Assembly (NCBI RefSeq): GCF_014534685.1
Contig: NZ_JACVVX010000001.1
Location: 1,070,501-1,134,500, forward strand
DNA: 64,000 nt
Direction: 5' to 3'
DNA from: Oryzicola mucosus
GTDB taxonomy: Bacteria; Pseudomonadota; Alphaproteobacteria; Rhizobiales; Rhizobiaceae
The notes under the pieces are model-generated. The model saw only the letters and a program-made list of their open reading frames with translations. It made no database searches and was not told where the DNA came from. Both the position numbers and the translations under genes were made by a program. This document shows, piece by piece, positions 20,003 to 28,829 of this stretch (its first letter is position 1; every line of letters begins with the position of its first letter).

Positions 20003-21627
20003 GACGCACCTCCCGCATGGGCGGCGGGTGTGGTGCCGATAATGTCCTCGATATAGTCGGTCGGCGTGTGCAGCGCGTCCGCGGCCAGGTCCATGAAGCG
20101 CAGCACCGGGCCGCCTGCGACAGTCAGGCCGAGGCAGAGAGCGATCAAAATGGCGATCGGAGCGATCTCGATGACGCGGACGCTCGGCGTCTGACCTTCA
20201 AGTGTGGCCCAGAAGGTGGCAATGCCGGTTCGCGTCATGGCGATCAGCGAGGCGAGGCCGGAAATGATCAGCAGGCCGATCAGCCACCATGTCGATGCGG
20301 GGATCGGCGATGCGGCGTCTTCCGACTGAAGCACCGCGCTCAGCATAGCGAATTTGGAAATGAAGCCTGAAAAGGGCGGCACGCCCGACAAGAGCAGCCC
20401 GCACAGGGCAAAGCAGACGCCCAGGATCGCCATAGTCGATGGGATGACTACGCCGACCTCCTCCTCGTGTTCGAGCTCCTCGTCGTCCTCGCCATAGGCT
20501 TCCATGGTGACGGCGAGAACGTCGGCGCCGGCGACACGCGCGCGCTCGATCAATTCGACCAGCATGAGGAAGGCGCTGATGGTGAGGGTCGAGCTGACGA
20601 GGTAGAACAGCAGGCCGCCGGTCACCGCCCTGTCGCCCATGCCGATGGCGGCGAGCAACGTGCCCGAGGAGACCAGCACGGAATAGCCGGCGAGACGGCC
20701 CGTGCTTTGCGAGGCGAGAACGCCTACCGTGCCAAAGGCGATGGTCGCCAGCCCGCCAATCATGAGAAAGGTCTGGCCGAAGCCGAAGGATGCCCCGGCA
20801 TGCTCGCCGAACAGGAGCAGCGTCAGGCGCAGGACGATGTAGACGCCGACCTTGGTCATGATCGCAAACAGACCCGCGACCGGTGCGCTCGCCGCCGCAT
20901 AGGTCGTCGGCAGCCAGAAATTCAGCGGCCACATGCCGGCCTTTACCAGGAAGGCGATGCCCAGGATGGCTGCGCCCGCATGCAGCAGGCCGAGATCGTT
21001 GGCCGGCACATGCGGAATGCGGAGCGCGAGGTCTGCCATGTTCAGCGTGCCGGTGACGCCATAGATCAGGCTGACGCCGATCAGGAACAGCGACGAGGCC
21101 GCCAGATTGATGGCGATGTAGTGTAGGCCGGCGCGGACGCGCAGCACGCCCGAACCATGCAGCAGCAGCCCGTAGGAGGCCGCCAGCATGACTTCGAAGA
21201 AGACAAACAGGTTGAACAGGTCGCCGGTCAGGAAGGCGCCGTTCAAGCCCATAAGCAGCATCTGGAACAGCATGTGGAAATGCGGCCCGGCGGCCTGCCA
21301 GCGCGCCATCGAATAGATCAGCGCATTGATGCCGAGAATGCCGGCGAGCAGCACCATGATCGCCGAAAGCCGGTCGGCGACCAGTACGATGCCGAAGGGC
21401 GCGGGCCAGTTGCCGAGCTGGTAGGTGACCGTCAGTTCGGTGCCTTCGCGCGTCACCGCATCGGTCTGCATCAGAAGCGCTATAGCAACCGCGACGAGCA
21501 GGATGGTGGCGGCGAAATTGATGCCCGCCTTGATCTCTCGGCGGGTGTCGTCGAACAGCAGCGTCAGTGCCGCTGCGCCCAGCGGCAGCAGGATCGGCAT
21601 GATGATGAGGTGGTCGAGGAAGCTCAT
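19999..21627 (-). CDS. mrpD: Na+(K+)/H+ antiporter subunit D
   Basis: 542 residues, about 14 membrane helices, homologous to complex I NuoM/N-type proton channels. Conserved NLFVFFEVMLAASYGLLLHG has the key Glu, and LVKAGMWPLNFWLPTTYAAA the key Lys of the family. An acidic insert near residue 385 (GEDDEELEHEEE) lies in a cytoplasmic loop. ATGA-overlap with mrpC upstream and mrpE downstream indicates tight coupling. Confidence 0.94.
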   Translation of the reverse strand: MSFLDHLIIMPILLPLGAAALTLLFDDTRREIKAGINFAATILLVAVAIALLMQTDAVTREGTELTVTYQLGNWPAPFGIVLVADRLSAIMVLLAGILGINALIYSMARWQAAGPHFHMLFQMLLMGLNGAFLTGDLFNLFVFFEVMLAASYGLLLHGSGVLRVRAGLHYIAINLAASSLFLIGVSLIYGVTGTLNMADLALRIPHVPANDLGLLHAGAAILGIAFLVKAGMWPLNFWLPTTYAAASAPVAGLFAIMTKVGVYIVLRLTLLLFGEHAGASFGFGQTFLMIGGLATIAFGTVGVLASQSTGRLAGYSVLVSSGTLLAAIGMGDRAVTGGLLFYLVSSTLTISAFLMLVELIERARVAGADVLAVTMEAYGEDDEELEHEEEVGVVIPSTMAILGVCFALCGLLLSGVPPFSGFISKFAMLSAVLQSEDAASPIPASTWWLIGLLIISGLASLIAMTRTGIATFWATLEGQTPSVRVIEIAPIAILIALCLGLTVAGGPVLRFMDLAADALHTPTDYIEDIIGTTPAAHAGGAS

Positions 21628-21628
21628 C

Positions 21629-21964
21629 TCAGCGCTCCCTTCCGTCGACGTGGTCGGTGCCGGTGAACCCGCGCGAGGCGAGCAGAACTACCAGGAAGAG
21701 CGCCGTCATGGCGAAGCCGATGACGATCGCCGTCAGCACCAGCGCCTGCGGCACAGGGTCTGTATAAAGAGCGGGGTCGTTCGCCGCCGGATCCAGGACT
21801 GGCGCCGCGTTGAGACGGATGCGCCCCATCGAAAAGATGAACAGGTTGACCGCATAGGAAAGCAAAGACAGGCCGATGATGACCTGGAAGGTGCGCGGCC
21901 GCAGGAGCAGAAACACGCCCGAGCCCGCGAGAACGCCGATGCCGATTGCCAGGACGAGTTCCAT
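21629..21964 (-). CDS. mrpC: Na+(K+)/H+ antiporter subunit C
   Basis: 111 residues, three helices, NuoK homologue. PRTFQVIIGLSLLSYAVNLFIFSMG and DPVPQALVLTAIVIGFAMTA are the MnhC/PhaC core. The start overlaps the mrpAB stop by one base (ATGA). Confidence 0.92.
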   Translation of the reverse strand: MELVLAIGIGVLAGSGVFLLLRPRTFQVIIGLSLLSYAVNLFIFSMGRIRLNAAPVLDPAANDPALYTDPVPQALVLTAIVIGFAMTALFLVVLLASRGFTGTDHVDGRER

Positions 21965-24939
21965 CAGGACGCTCCTCCCGGTGCTTCCACAGTGGATGTT
22001 TCCAAAGTCGGCGGCGGCGGGGGCTCCACGGCATGCGTCGGCAGAACCGAGCTGCGCGCGGCCTTTGGCGAGCGGACGGATTGGTGCGCCAGCGCGATGA
22101 GGATGAGTACCGTGGCGCCGACGACCAGGACGAACACGCCGAGGTCGAAGAATAGGGCGGCGGCCATCGGCACCTTGCCGATGATGGGGAGTTCGGCATA
22201 TTGGAACGCCATGGTCAGGAACGGGTAGCCGAACGCCCAAGCGCCCAGGCCTGTCGCCAGGGCAATCAGCAGGCCTGTGCCGATCCATTTGACCGGGAGG
22301 ATGCGCAGCCTGTCTTCGACCCAGCGCGTGCCGCCGGCCATATATTGCAGAATGAAGCCGATCGACATGGTGATGCCGGCCGCGAACCCGCCGCCCGGCA
22401 GGTCGTGGCCGCGCAGAAAGATATAGGCCGAAAGCACGATGATGACCGGGAACATCCACTGCATGATCACCGATGGGATCATCAGATATTCGTTCACCGT
22501 GTCGCCGCTCTGCCGGTTCGGCCTGAGGTTGTCATAGGCATTCTGAATGCGCTGCTGCTCGGGCTTTTCGACGCTCTCGGCTGCCGGGCGGAAGCGGCGC
22601 AGCAAGGCGAAGACGGTGATTGCCACGATGCCGAGAACCGCGATCTCGCCAAAGGTGTCGAAGCCCCGGAAGTCGACCAGCATGACGTTGATGACATTGG
22701 TGCCGCCGCCTTCGGTATAGGCACGTTCCAGGAAGAAGCGCGAAATCCCGTCGGGTACGGCGGTACGGGTCATGATGGCGTAGGACAGCGCGGCGACGCC
22801 GCCGCCGGCAAAGACGCCAAGCACGATGTCGCGATAGCGGCGGAGTTTGGTGGGCAGCGCGATGTGATCGGCGTCGCCTTTCTGGAACCGCTTGGGCAGC
22901 CAGCGCAGGCCGAGCAGGATCAGCACCGTCGTGACGATTTCGACAAGAAGCTGGGTGACGGCGAGATCGGGCGCGGAAAACCAGACGAAGGTCATGCAGG
23001 TGACCAGGCCGGCGCCGCTCATCAGCACCAGCGAGGCGAGACGGTGGTACTTCGCCTGATGCGCGGCGGCGATAGCGCAGAAAATGCCGACCAGCCATAA
23101 TATGACGAAGCCGGGGTCCCAGCCGCTGAGCTGCAGCTTTACCGGCCCGAAACCCGGGCGCAGCGCGAACCATGCTGTGACGACGCAGATGAGCACCAGC
23201 AGGAAGAGCTGTGGCTGCAGCCGACGCGTGCCGGCCCAGCGCTCCAGCGACTTGGCCCATTTCCAGGAAATCGTCACCAGGATGCGCTCAAAAATGCGCT
23301 GCCCGACCAGCCGGCGCATCAGCGGCGGACCTTCAACGCCGAGGGCAAGATAGGGCCGCAGCATGATGTAGAGTATGACGCCGCCGACCAGCGCGCCGAT
23401 ACTCATCAGCAGGGGCAGGTTAAAGCCGTGCCAGATCGACAGGCTGTAGTGCGGCGTGTCCTGGCCCAGCACCGCCACCACGGCGGTCGCGAGATAGGGG
23501 CCGATGGCGATGCCGGGGATGATGCCAACGATCAGGCAGATCAAAACCAGGACTTCGATGGGAATGCGCATCAGCGACGGCGGCTCGTGCGGCACTTTTT
23601 CCAGATCGGTCGGCGGCGGGCCGAAGAACACGCCGCAGACGAAGCGCAGCGCATAGGCGACGCTGAAGATGCCGGCGATGATCGCTCCGATCGGCAGCGC
23701 CAGATTGGCGAACATGTTGGGATTGCGGATCGCTGTCTCGGTGAAGAACATCTCCTTGGAGATGAAGCCGTTGAGCAGCGGCACGCCGGCCATGGCAGCA
23801 CTGGCGATGATGGCGAGCGTGCCGGTGAACGGCATGTATTTGAACAATCCGCTCAGCCGCCGCAGGTCGCGCGTGCCGGACTCGTGGTCGATGATTCCGG
23901 CCGCCATGAACAGCGAAGCCTTGAACGTGGCGTGGTTGACGATATGGAAAATCGCCGCCACCGCCGCCAGAGGCGTGCCCATGCCCAGAAGCGTGGTGAT
24001 CAGCCCGAGATGGCTGATGGTGGAATAGGCCAGCAGGCCCTTGAGATCCTGCTGGAAGATTGCCGCATAGGCGCCCATGACGAGAGTGATGAGACCCGCC
24101 GAGCTGACGATCCAGAACCACTCTTCGGTGCCGGCCATGACCGGCCAGAAGCGTACCAGCAGGAATACGCCGGCCTTCACCATGGTGGCCGAATGCAGAT
24201 AGGCAGACACGGGCGTGGGTGCGGCCATGGCGCGCGGCAGCCAGAACTGGAAAGGGAACTGCGCGCTCTTGGTGAAGGCGCCCAACAGCATCAGCACCAG
24301 GATGGTGGTGTAAAGCGTATGCTCGCGCAGCGTATCGCCTGACGCCAGCACCGCGTCGAGATCGTAGCTGCCGATGACATGGCCGACCAGGAGCATGGCG
24401 ACCAACAGCGCCAAGCCGCCGATGGCGGTGACCGTCAACGCCATGCGCGCGCCGTCGCGGGCATTGGCGTTGTGATACCAGTAGCCGATCAACAGGAAGG
24501 ATGTGACGCTGGTCAGCTCCCAGAACACGACGAGCTGGATGATGTTGCCTGACGTCACCACGCCCAGCATCGCGCCCATGAAGGCGAGGAAGAACGCGAA
24601 AAAGCGCGGCACCGGATCCTTGGGTGACATGTAGTAGCGTGCATAGAGCACCACTAGGAAGCCGATGCCGGTGATCAGCATCGAGAAGATCCAGGCGAAG
24701 CCGTCCATGCGGATGACGAGATTGAGTCCCGCCGAAGGCAGCCATGGTATCTCGTAGCGGACGACATCTCCGCCGGTGACATCAGGATAGAAGGACATGG
24801 TGATGGCAAGGCCGATAAGCGCCACTGCGCCGGCAAGCCAGACCTCGGCATTTCGTGCATTTGCAGGCAGGCTTCCGGCCACGAGGCTGCTTAGAAAAGG
24901 CAGGACGATAAGGACGGTCAGAAGCACTTCACTGGACAT
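21964..24939 (-). CDS. mrpA: Na+(K+)/H+ antiporter subunit A/B fusion
   Basis: 991 residues, with MrpA (NuoL-like) fused to MrpB, as in rhizobial PhaAB. The NuoL-like part carries FWELTSVTSFLLIGYWYHN and TKSAQFPFQFWLPRAMAAPTPVSAYLHSATMVKAG (cut in two runs here); the C-terminal about 140 residues match MrpB with LRGHDLPGGGFAAG. It is the large proton-conducting subunit of the antiporter at the inner membrane; in Sinorhizobium the Pha system supports K+ tolerance at alkaline pH and infection. First gene of the operon mrpAB-C-D-E-F-G. Cation specificity cannot be read from sequence. Confidence 0.94.
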   Translation of the reverse strand: MSSEVLLTVLIVLPFLSSLVAGSLPANARNAEVWLAGAVALIGLAITMSFYPDVTGGDVVRYEIPWLPSAGLNLVIRMDGFAWIFSMLITGIGFLVVLYARYYMSPKDPVPRFFAFFLAFMGAMLGVVTSGNIIQLVVFWELTSVTSFLLIGYWYHNANARDGARMALTVTAIGGLALLVAMLLVGHVIGSYDLDAVLASGDTLREHTLYTTILVLMLLGAFTKSAQFPFQFWLPRAMAAPTPVSAYLHSATMVKAGVFLLVRFWPVMAGTEEWFWIVSSAGLITLVMGAYAAIFQQDLKGLLAYSTISHLGLITTLLGMGTPLAAVAAIFHIVNHATFKASLFMAAGIIDHESGTRDLRRLSGLFKYMPFTGTLAIIASAAMAGVPLLNGFISKEMFFTETAIRNPNMFANLALPIGAIIAGIFSVAYALRFVCGVFFGPPPTDLEKVPHEPPSLMRIPIEVLVLICLIVGIIPGIAIGPYLATAVVAVLGQDTPHYSLSIWHGFNLPLLMSIGALVGGVILYIMLRPYLALGVEGPPLMRRLVGQRIFERILVTISWKWAKSLERWAGTRRLQPQLFLLVLICVVTAWFALRPGFGPVKLQLSGWDPGFVILWLVGIFCAIAAAHQAKYHRLASLVLMSGAGLVTCMTFVWFSAPDLAVTQLLVEIVTTVLILLGLRWLPKRFQKGDADHIALPTKLRRYRDIVLGVFAGGGVAALSYAIMTRTAVPDGISRFFLERAYTEGGGTNVINVMLVDFRGFDTFGEIAVLGIVAITVFALLRRFRPAAESVEKPEQQRIQNAYDNLRPNRQSGDTVNEYLMIPSVIMQWMFPVIIVLSAYIFLRGHDLPGGGFAAGITMSIGFILQYMAGGTRWVEDRLRILPVKWIGTGLLIALATGLGAWAFGYPFLTMAFQYAELPIIGKVPMAAALFFDLGVFVLVVGATVLILIALAHQSVRSPKAARSSVLPTHAVEPPPPPTLETSTVEAPGGAS

Positions 24940-25148
24940 CAGCGCGGGGGAAGCCTTTCAATTTTTGTGGGAAAGCGCCCGAAAACGCTGTCATTTCCTA
25001 CTTTTGCGGGATTTCGCCGGGGCAATCAAGGTTGCACAAGCGACTTTCGCACCCTTTAGCGGCATTTTTGCGAAGCCGGGACAATCGGTTGCGCGGTTTC
25101 GGCCCCGGCCTTTCCCAACGCTTGGTCAGCAAATGCTTTTCAAAATGC

Positions 25149-25180
25149 AGAAAGCCCCGCACTCCGGGGAGGCGGGGCTT
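25149..25180 (-). terminator. Terminator of asd
   Basis: AAGCCCCGC and GCGGGGCTT arms form a 9-bp stem, 47 bp past the asd stop on the minus strand; the T-run (TTCTGCATTTT) is imperfect. Confidence 0.65.
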
Positions 25181-25226
25181 GTCGCAATGCTGCGCCGTAT
25201 CGCCCGGCGCAGGCGTGTTTGTCGGG

Positions 25227-26261
25227 TCAGGCGGCCTTCTGACGCGGCTTGATCAGGTCGCGCTCGATCAAAAGTTCGGCGATCTGCACCGCATTAAGTG
25301 CCGCGCCCTTGCGCAGATTGTCCGAGACGATCCAGAGCGCGAGGCCGTTTTCGACGGTCGCGTCCTCGCGGATGCGGGAAATGTAGGTGGCATCCTCGCC
25401 AGCCGAATCCAGCGGCGTGGCGTAGCCGCCATCCTCATGCTTGTCGATGACCAGGCAGCCCGGAGCTTCGCGCAGGATATCGCGCGCCTCGTCGGCGGTG
25501 ATCGGCTTTTCGAACTCGATATTGACCGCCTCGGAGTGACCGATGAACACCGGCACGCGCACGGCGGTGGCCGTCAGCTTGATCTTGGGATCGAGCATCT
25601 TCTTGGTCTCGGCCATCATCTTCCACTCTTCCTTGGTGTAGCCGTCTTCCATGAAGACGTCGATGTGGGGGATGACGTTGAAGGCGATGCGCTTGGTGAA
25701 CTTCTTGTTCTGGACCGCGTCGGCGACAAACACGGCGCGGGTCTGGGTGAACAGCTCGTCCATGCCTTCCTTGCCGGCGCCAGAAACCGACTGGTAGGTG
25801 GAGACCACGACGCGCTTGATCGTGGCGATGTCATGCAGCGGCTTCAGCGCGACCACCAACTGCGCGGTCGAGCAGTTCGGATTGGCGATGATGTTCTTGC
25901 GGGTGAAGCCGGCGATGGCGTCGGGGTTCACTTCCGGCACGATCAGCGGCACGTCCTGATCGTAGCGCCAGGCCGAGGAGTTGTCGATGACGACGCAGCC
26001 CTGCTTGCCGATCTTCGGCGACCATTCCTTGGAGATGGTGCCGCCGGCAGACATCAGGCAGATGTCGGTGTCTGAGAAATCATAGGTGTCGAGCGACTTC
26101 ACCTTGATCGTGCGGTCGCCATAGGACACTTCGGTGCCCTGGCTGCGGCGCGAGGCGAGCGCCACGACCTCATCGGCGGGAAAGCCGCGTTCTTCCAGTA
26201 TGTTGAGCATTTCCCGGCCCACATTGCCCGTGGCACCGACGATCGCAACCTTGAAACCCAT
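25227..26261 (-). CDS. asd: Aspartate-semialdehyde dehydrogenase
   Basis: 344 residues. Reduces aspartyl phosphate to the semialdehyde for lysine, methionine, threonine and cell-wall diaminopimelate. MGFKVAIVGATGNVGREML is the NADP motif, NPNCSTAQLVVAL holds the catalytic Cys, SVSGAGKEGMDEL follows, and GHSEAVNIEFE holds the catalytic His region. AGGAGA lies 9 nt before the ATG at 26261, excluding a longer reading. It stands alone. Confidence 0.96.
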   Translation of the reverse strand: MGFKVAIVGATGNVGREMLNILEERGFPADEVVALASRRSQGTEVSYGDRTIKVKSLDTYDFSDTDICLMSAGGTISKEWSPKIGKQGCVVIDNSSAWRYDQDVPLIVPEVNPDAIAGFTRKNIIANPNCSTAQLVVALKPLHDIATIKRVVVSTYQSVSGAGKEGMDELFTQTRAVFVADAVQNKKFTKRIAFNVIPHIDVFMEDGYTKEEWKMMAETKKMLDPKIKLTATAVRVPVFIGHSEAVNIEFEKPITADEARDILREAPGCLVIDKHEDGGYATPLDSAGEDATYISRIREDATVENGLALWIVSDNLRKGAALNAVQIAELLIERDLIKPRQKAA

Positions 26262-26277
26262 ATCGAAAATCTCCTGT

Positions 26278-26352
26278 CCCTCTCCGCTCGCTTTTGGAGA
26301 AAACCCGCCGGCCGTCGCGGGCTTCATCCCCCGGGCCGGACCCGGGAGAGGG
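26278..26352. repeat. Mosaic intergenic inverted repeat
   Basis: Outer arms CCCTCTCC and GGAGAGGG enclose inner GC-rich palindromic segments (CCCGCCGG...GCGGGC, CCCGGGCC...CCCGGG). This resembles short intergenic mosaic elements known in rhizobia, but I have no second copy in the window to prove it is repetitive. Confidence 0.45.
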
Positions 26353-26707
26353 TGAGCAGGCCAAGGGAGATCACACCGTTTTGGTGGTCGTTTTGGCCGT
26401 GGTTTTGGTCGAAAGCAGGGACGCGCTTCGGCGTCCGGCCCGATGGTTGACATCGTGGCCGGGAAAATCGAATGCGAAAAGCGCCATCAAGAGGCCGCGC
26501 ATCGGTGCAATCCCTGTTCGAGCGCGCTTTTACGCTGTTTGCGGCAGGAGTCAACGGTGGGAAGCGGCCAGCGCAGTGTGTATCTTCCGTAAGATGAGGA
26601 GGCTTGGCGTCAAAGCAAGGGGTTATGAAGGTCTGCGGCCGATGCCAGCGCTATCCTCCCGTTAAGGGCGCCTCGTTCTGCTGTTGTGCCCGTATTTAAC
26701 ATAAGTC

Positions 26708-26771
26708 ACGGAATGGATTCTCGGGTGCAACCGGAGCGAAGCGATGGCGGAAACCCGGGACTCCATTCCGT
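26708..26771. repeat. REP-like palindromic repeat
   Basis: ACGGAATGGA and TCCATTCCGT are exact inverted arms, with a second inner pair TCTCGGGT/ACCCGGGA (one mismatch), giving a long hairpin. The motif GGAATGGATTCTCGGGT is typical of dispersed intergenic hairpins in alphaproteobacteria. Only one copy is seen in this window. Confidence 0.5.
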
Positions 26772-26858
26772 AGCGCTTAAGACAGGCACGGCGCCGCAGA
26801 CCAAACGGGCACAGCACCGCATCAGGGGCATGTTGCGCCGGCTAACCACCATGATCTC

Positions 26859-26898
26859 GCGTCAGGAAACTGTATTGCTTCCGTCATCGCTGCGTCAC
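26859..26898 (+). promoter_or_regulatory. PhoB box array (four half-sites) of the lipid-remodelling operon
   Basis: Four 7-mers at exact 11-bp spacing, each separated by 4 bp: GCGTCAG, CTGTATT, CCGTCAT, GCGTCAC. The PhoB consensus is repeats of CTGTCAT with 4-bp gaps. Three of the four keep GTCA, the fourth keeps CTGT. The array ends 22 bp before the plcP start. Position, spacing and downstream genes all fit phosphate control. Confidence 0.82.
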
Positions 26899-26920
26899 GC
26901 AATTTTGCTCAAAGCGACGC

Positions 26921-27760
26921 ATGGCAAGCACAGCAATCCACGAATCGAGTGATCAGGCGGATGCGCCGAGCTTCCGGACGCTGTTCCTTTCGGACGTGCA
27001 TCTGGGCACCCGCTTCTGCCAGGCAGAAGCGCTTCTGGAATTTCTCAGGCAACACGACGCAGAGACCATCTATCTGGTCGGCGACATCGTCGACGGATGG
27101 CAGCTGAAAAGCAGCTGGTATTGGCCGCAGGCGCATAATGACGTGGTTCAGAAGCTGATGCGCAAGGCGCGCAAGGGCGCGCGCATCGTCTATGTGCCTG
27201 GTAATCACGATGAGTTCCTGCGCGAGTTCCGCGGCGTGAATTTCGGCGAGATCGAAATCCACGAGACGATCGTTCATGAAGCCGCCGACGGCAAGCGCTA
27301 CCTCGTCATCCACGGCGACGTGTTCGATGTGGTGATGCGGCACGCCAAGTGGCTCGCTTTGCTGGGCGACGGCGCCTACCAGCTGGCGATGTGGCTGAAC
27401 CGCTATGTCAACATTGCCCGCCGCAGGCTCGGCTTCACCTACTGGTCGCTGTCGGCCTGGGCCAAGATGCGCGTCAAGAACGCCGTTAATTTCATCGGCA
27501 AGTTCGAGACGGTCGTGGCGGACGAAGCTGCGCGGCAGGGCGTCGACGGCGTGATCTGCGGCCATATCCACAGTGCCGCCCATCGGGAGATCGACGGGCT
27601 CGCCTATATCAACACCGGCGACTGGGTCGAAAGCTGCACCGCCGTCGTCGAGCATCATGACGGGCGCATGGAGCTGATCGACTGGTCGGTGCTCAGCCGC
27701 ACGCTCAACCAACAGCGCAGCCTTGCCGCGCTGCCCTGGCGGCGCAAGGCCGCTGCGTGA
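26921..27760 (+). CDS. plcP: PlcP-type metallophosphoesterase (phospholipase C, LpxH-like family)
   Basis: 279 residues, calcineurin-like phosphoesterase of the LpxH-related group. Metal motifs in order: FLSDVHLG, VGDIVDGWQ, PGNHDEF, VIHGDVFD and CGHIHSA. The group includes S. meliloti PlcP, which removes headgroups from phosphatidylcholine and other phospholipids under phosphate limitation to yield diacylglycerol. The tight linkage to agt and btaAB and the PhoB array favour this role over lipid A synthesis (LpxH). No signal peptide, so it acts at the inner leaflet. The ATG is only 22 bp from the PhoB array, implying a very short leader; no later ATG is usable. Confidence 0.82.
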   Translation: MASTAIHESSDQADAPSFRTLFLSDVHLGTRFCQAEALLEFLRQHDAETIYLVGDIVDGWQLKSSWYWPQAHNDVVQKLMRKARKGARIVYVPGNHDEFLREFRGVNFGEIEIHETIVHEAADGKRYLVIHGDVFDVVMRHAKWLALLGDGAYQLAMWLNRYVNIARRRLGFTYWSLSAWAKMRVKNAVNFIGKFETVVADEAARQGVDGVICGHIHSAAHREIDGLAYINTGDWVESCTAVVEHHDGRMELIDWSVLSRTLNQQRSLAALPWRRKAAA

Positions 27761-27770
27761 GCACGCCACC

Positions 27771-28829
27771 ATGCGCGTCCTGATCGTCACCGACGCCTGG
27801 TATCCGCAGATCAATGGCGTGGTGCGCACGCTGGTGACGCTCGCCGAGACGCTGGCCGTGCAAGGCGTCGAGGTCGCATTCCTGACGCCCGAGGGCTATC
27901 CGACCCTGCCTTTGCCGTCCTATCCCGAGATCAGGCTGTCGCTGGCCACACCGCGCCGCATCGGCGAACGGATTGCGGCACTGGCGCCCGATGCCGTGCA
28001 CATCGCCACGGAAGGGCCGCTGGGCTGTCTCGCCCGCCACACCTGCCTGTCCAGAGGAATGCCGTTCACCACCAGCTATCACACCAAGTTTCCGGAATTC
28101 CTGAGCGCGCGGCTGCCGTTTCCGGAGGACTGGGCCTATGGCTGGCTGAGGCGGTTCCACAATGCCGGCGAGGCGATGCTGGTGGCCACGCCGTCGCTGG
28201 CAGCGCAACTGTCGCGGCGCGGCTTTTCCAATATCGTGCAATGGGGGCGGGGCGTGGATGCCGAGCATTTTCACCCGCGCCATCGCAGGGATATCGGCCT
28301 GCCCGGCCCGGTGTTCCTGTCGGTCGGCCGTGTGGCGGTGGAAAAGAACCTGCCGGCCTTTCTCGATCTCGATCTGCCCGGCAGCAAGGTCGTCGTCGGA
28401 GACGGGCCGGAACGCGAGCGGCTGAAGGCGGCTTACCCGGATGCGCATTTTCTCGGCCTTCGCCAGGGTCGCGAACTGGCTGAAATCTACGCCAGCGCCG
28501 ATGTCTTCGTGTTTCCGAGCCGCACCGACACTTTCGGCAACGTTCTGCTTGAGGCACTCGCCAGCGGCTGCCCCGTCGCGGCCTATCCCGTCACCGGGCC
28601 ACTCGACGTCTTTGCCGATGGACGCGGCGGCGTGTTGGACGACGATCTCGGCCAAGCCGCGCTTGCGGCGTTGCAACTCCCCCGATCCGTTGCCCGCGAA
28701 AAAGCGCTCGACTTCACCTGGGCCGAATGCGCGCGGCAATTCCTGCGCAACATCGAGATCGCACCGCGCTCCCGCAGTCATCCGGGCGCGGAGCGGTTGA
28801 GGAAGGGAATGAACATATGCCAGCCGTGA
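27771..28829 (+). CDS. agt: Family-4 glycosyltransferase, probable diacylglycerol glycosyltransferase
   Basis: 352 residues with the GT-B fold. N-terminus MRVLIVTDAWYPQINGVVRT (glycine-rich acceptor loop), SVGRVAVEKN at the domain junction, and FVFPSRTDTFGNVLLEALA, the nucleotide-sugar-binding EX7E-type motif. Proteins with this start next to plcP are the phosphate-stress diacylglycerol glycosyltransferases that make glycolipids. It lies 10 nt after plcP and overlaps btaA by 13 nt. Sugar specificity (glucose or glucuronic acid) cannot be read here; assignment is by context. Confidence 0.75.
   Translation: MRVLIVTDAWYPQINGVVRTLVTLAETLAVQGVEVAFLTPEGYPTLPLPSYPEIRLSLATPRRIGERIAALAPDAVHIATEGPLGCLARHTCLSRGMPFTTSYHTKFPEFLSARLPFPEDWAYGWLRRFHNAGEAMLVATPSLAAQLSRRGFSNIVQWGRGVDAEHFHPRHRRDIGLPGPVFLSVGRVAVEKNLPAFLDLDLPGSKVVVGDGPERERLKAAYPDAHFLGLRQGRELAEIYASADVFVFPSRTDTFGNVLLEALASGCPVAAYPVTGPLDVFADGRGGVLDDDLGQAALAALQLPRSVAREKALDFTWAECARQFLRNIEIAPRSRSHPGAERLRKGMNICQP

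Larger units (their letters stand above)
26262..26920. other. Long intergenic region between asd and plcP
   Basis: About 660 bp with no credible gene. It contains a mosaic-type inverted repeat next to asd (26278-26352), a palindromic repeat (26708-26771) and, at its right end, the PhoB-like site array for the lipid operon. The intervening 26353-26707 shows nothing I can name. Confidence 0.6.

Noticed and set aside
26921-27760. LpxH of lipid A synthesis
   Set aside because: Same fold, but PhoB array and agt-btaAB neighbours indicate the PlcP-type role.
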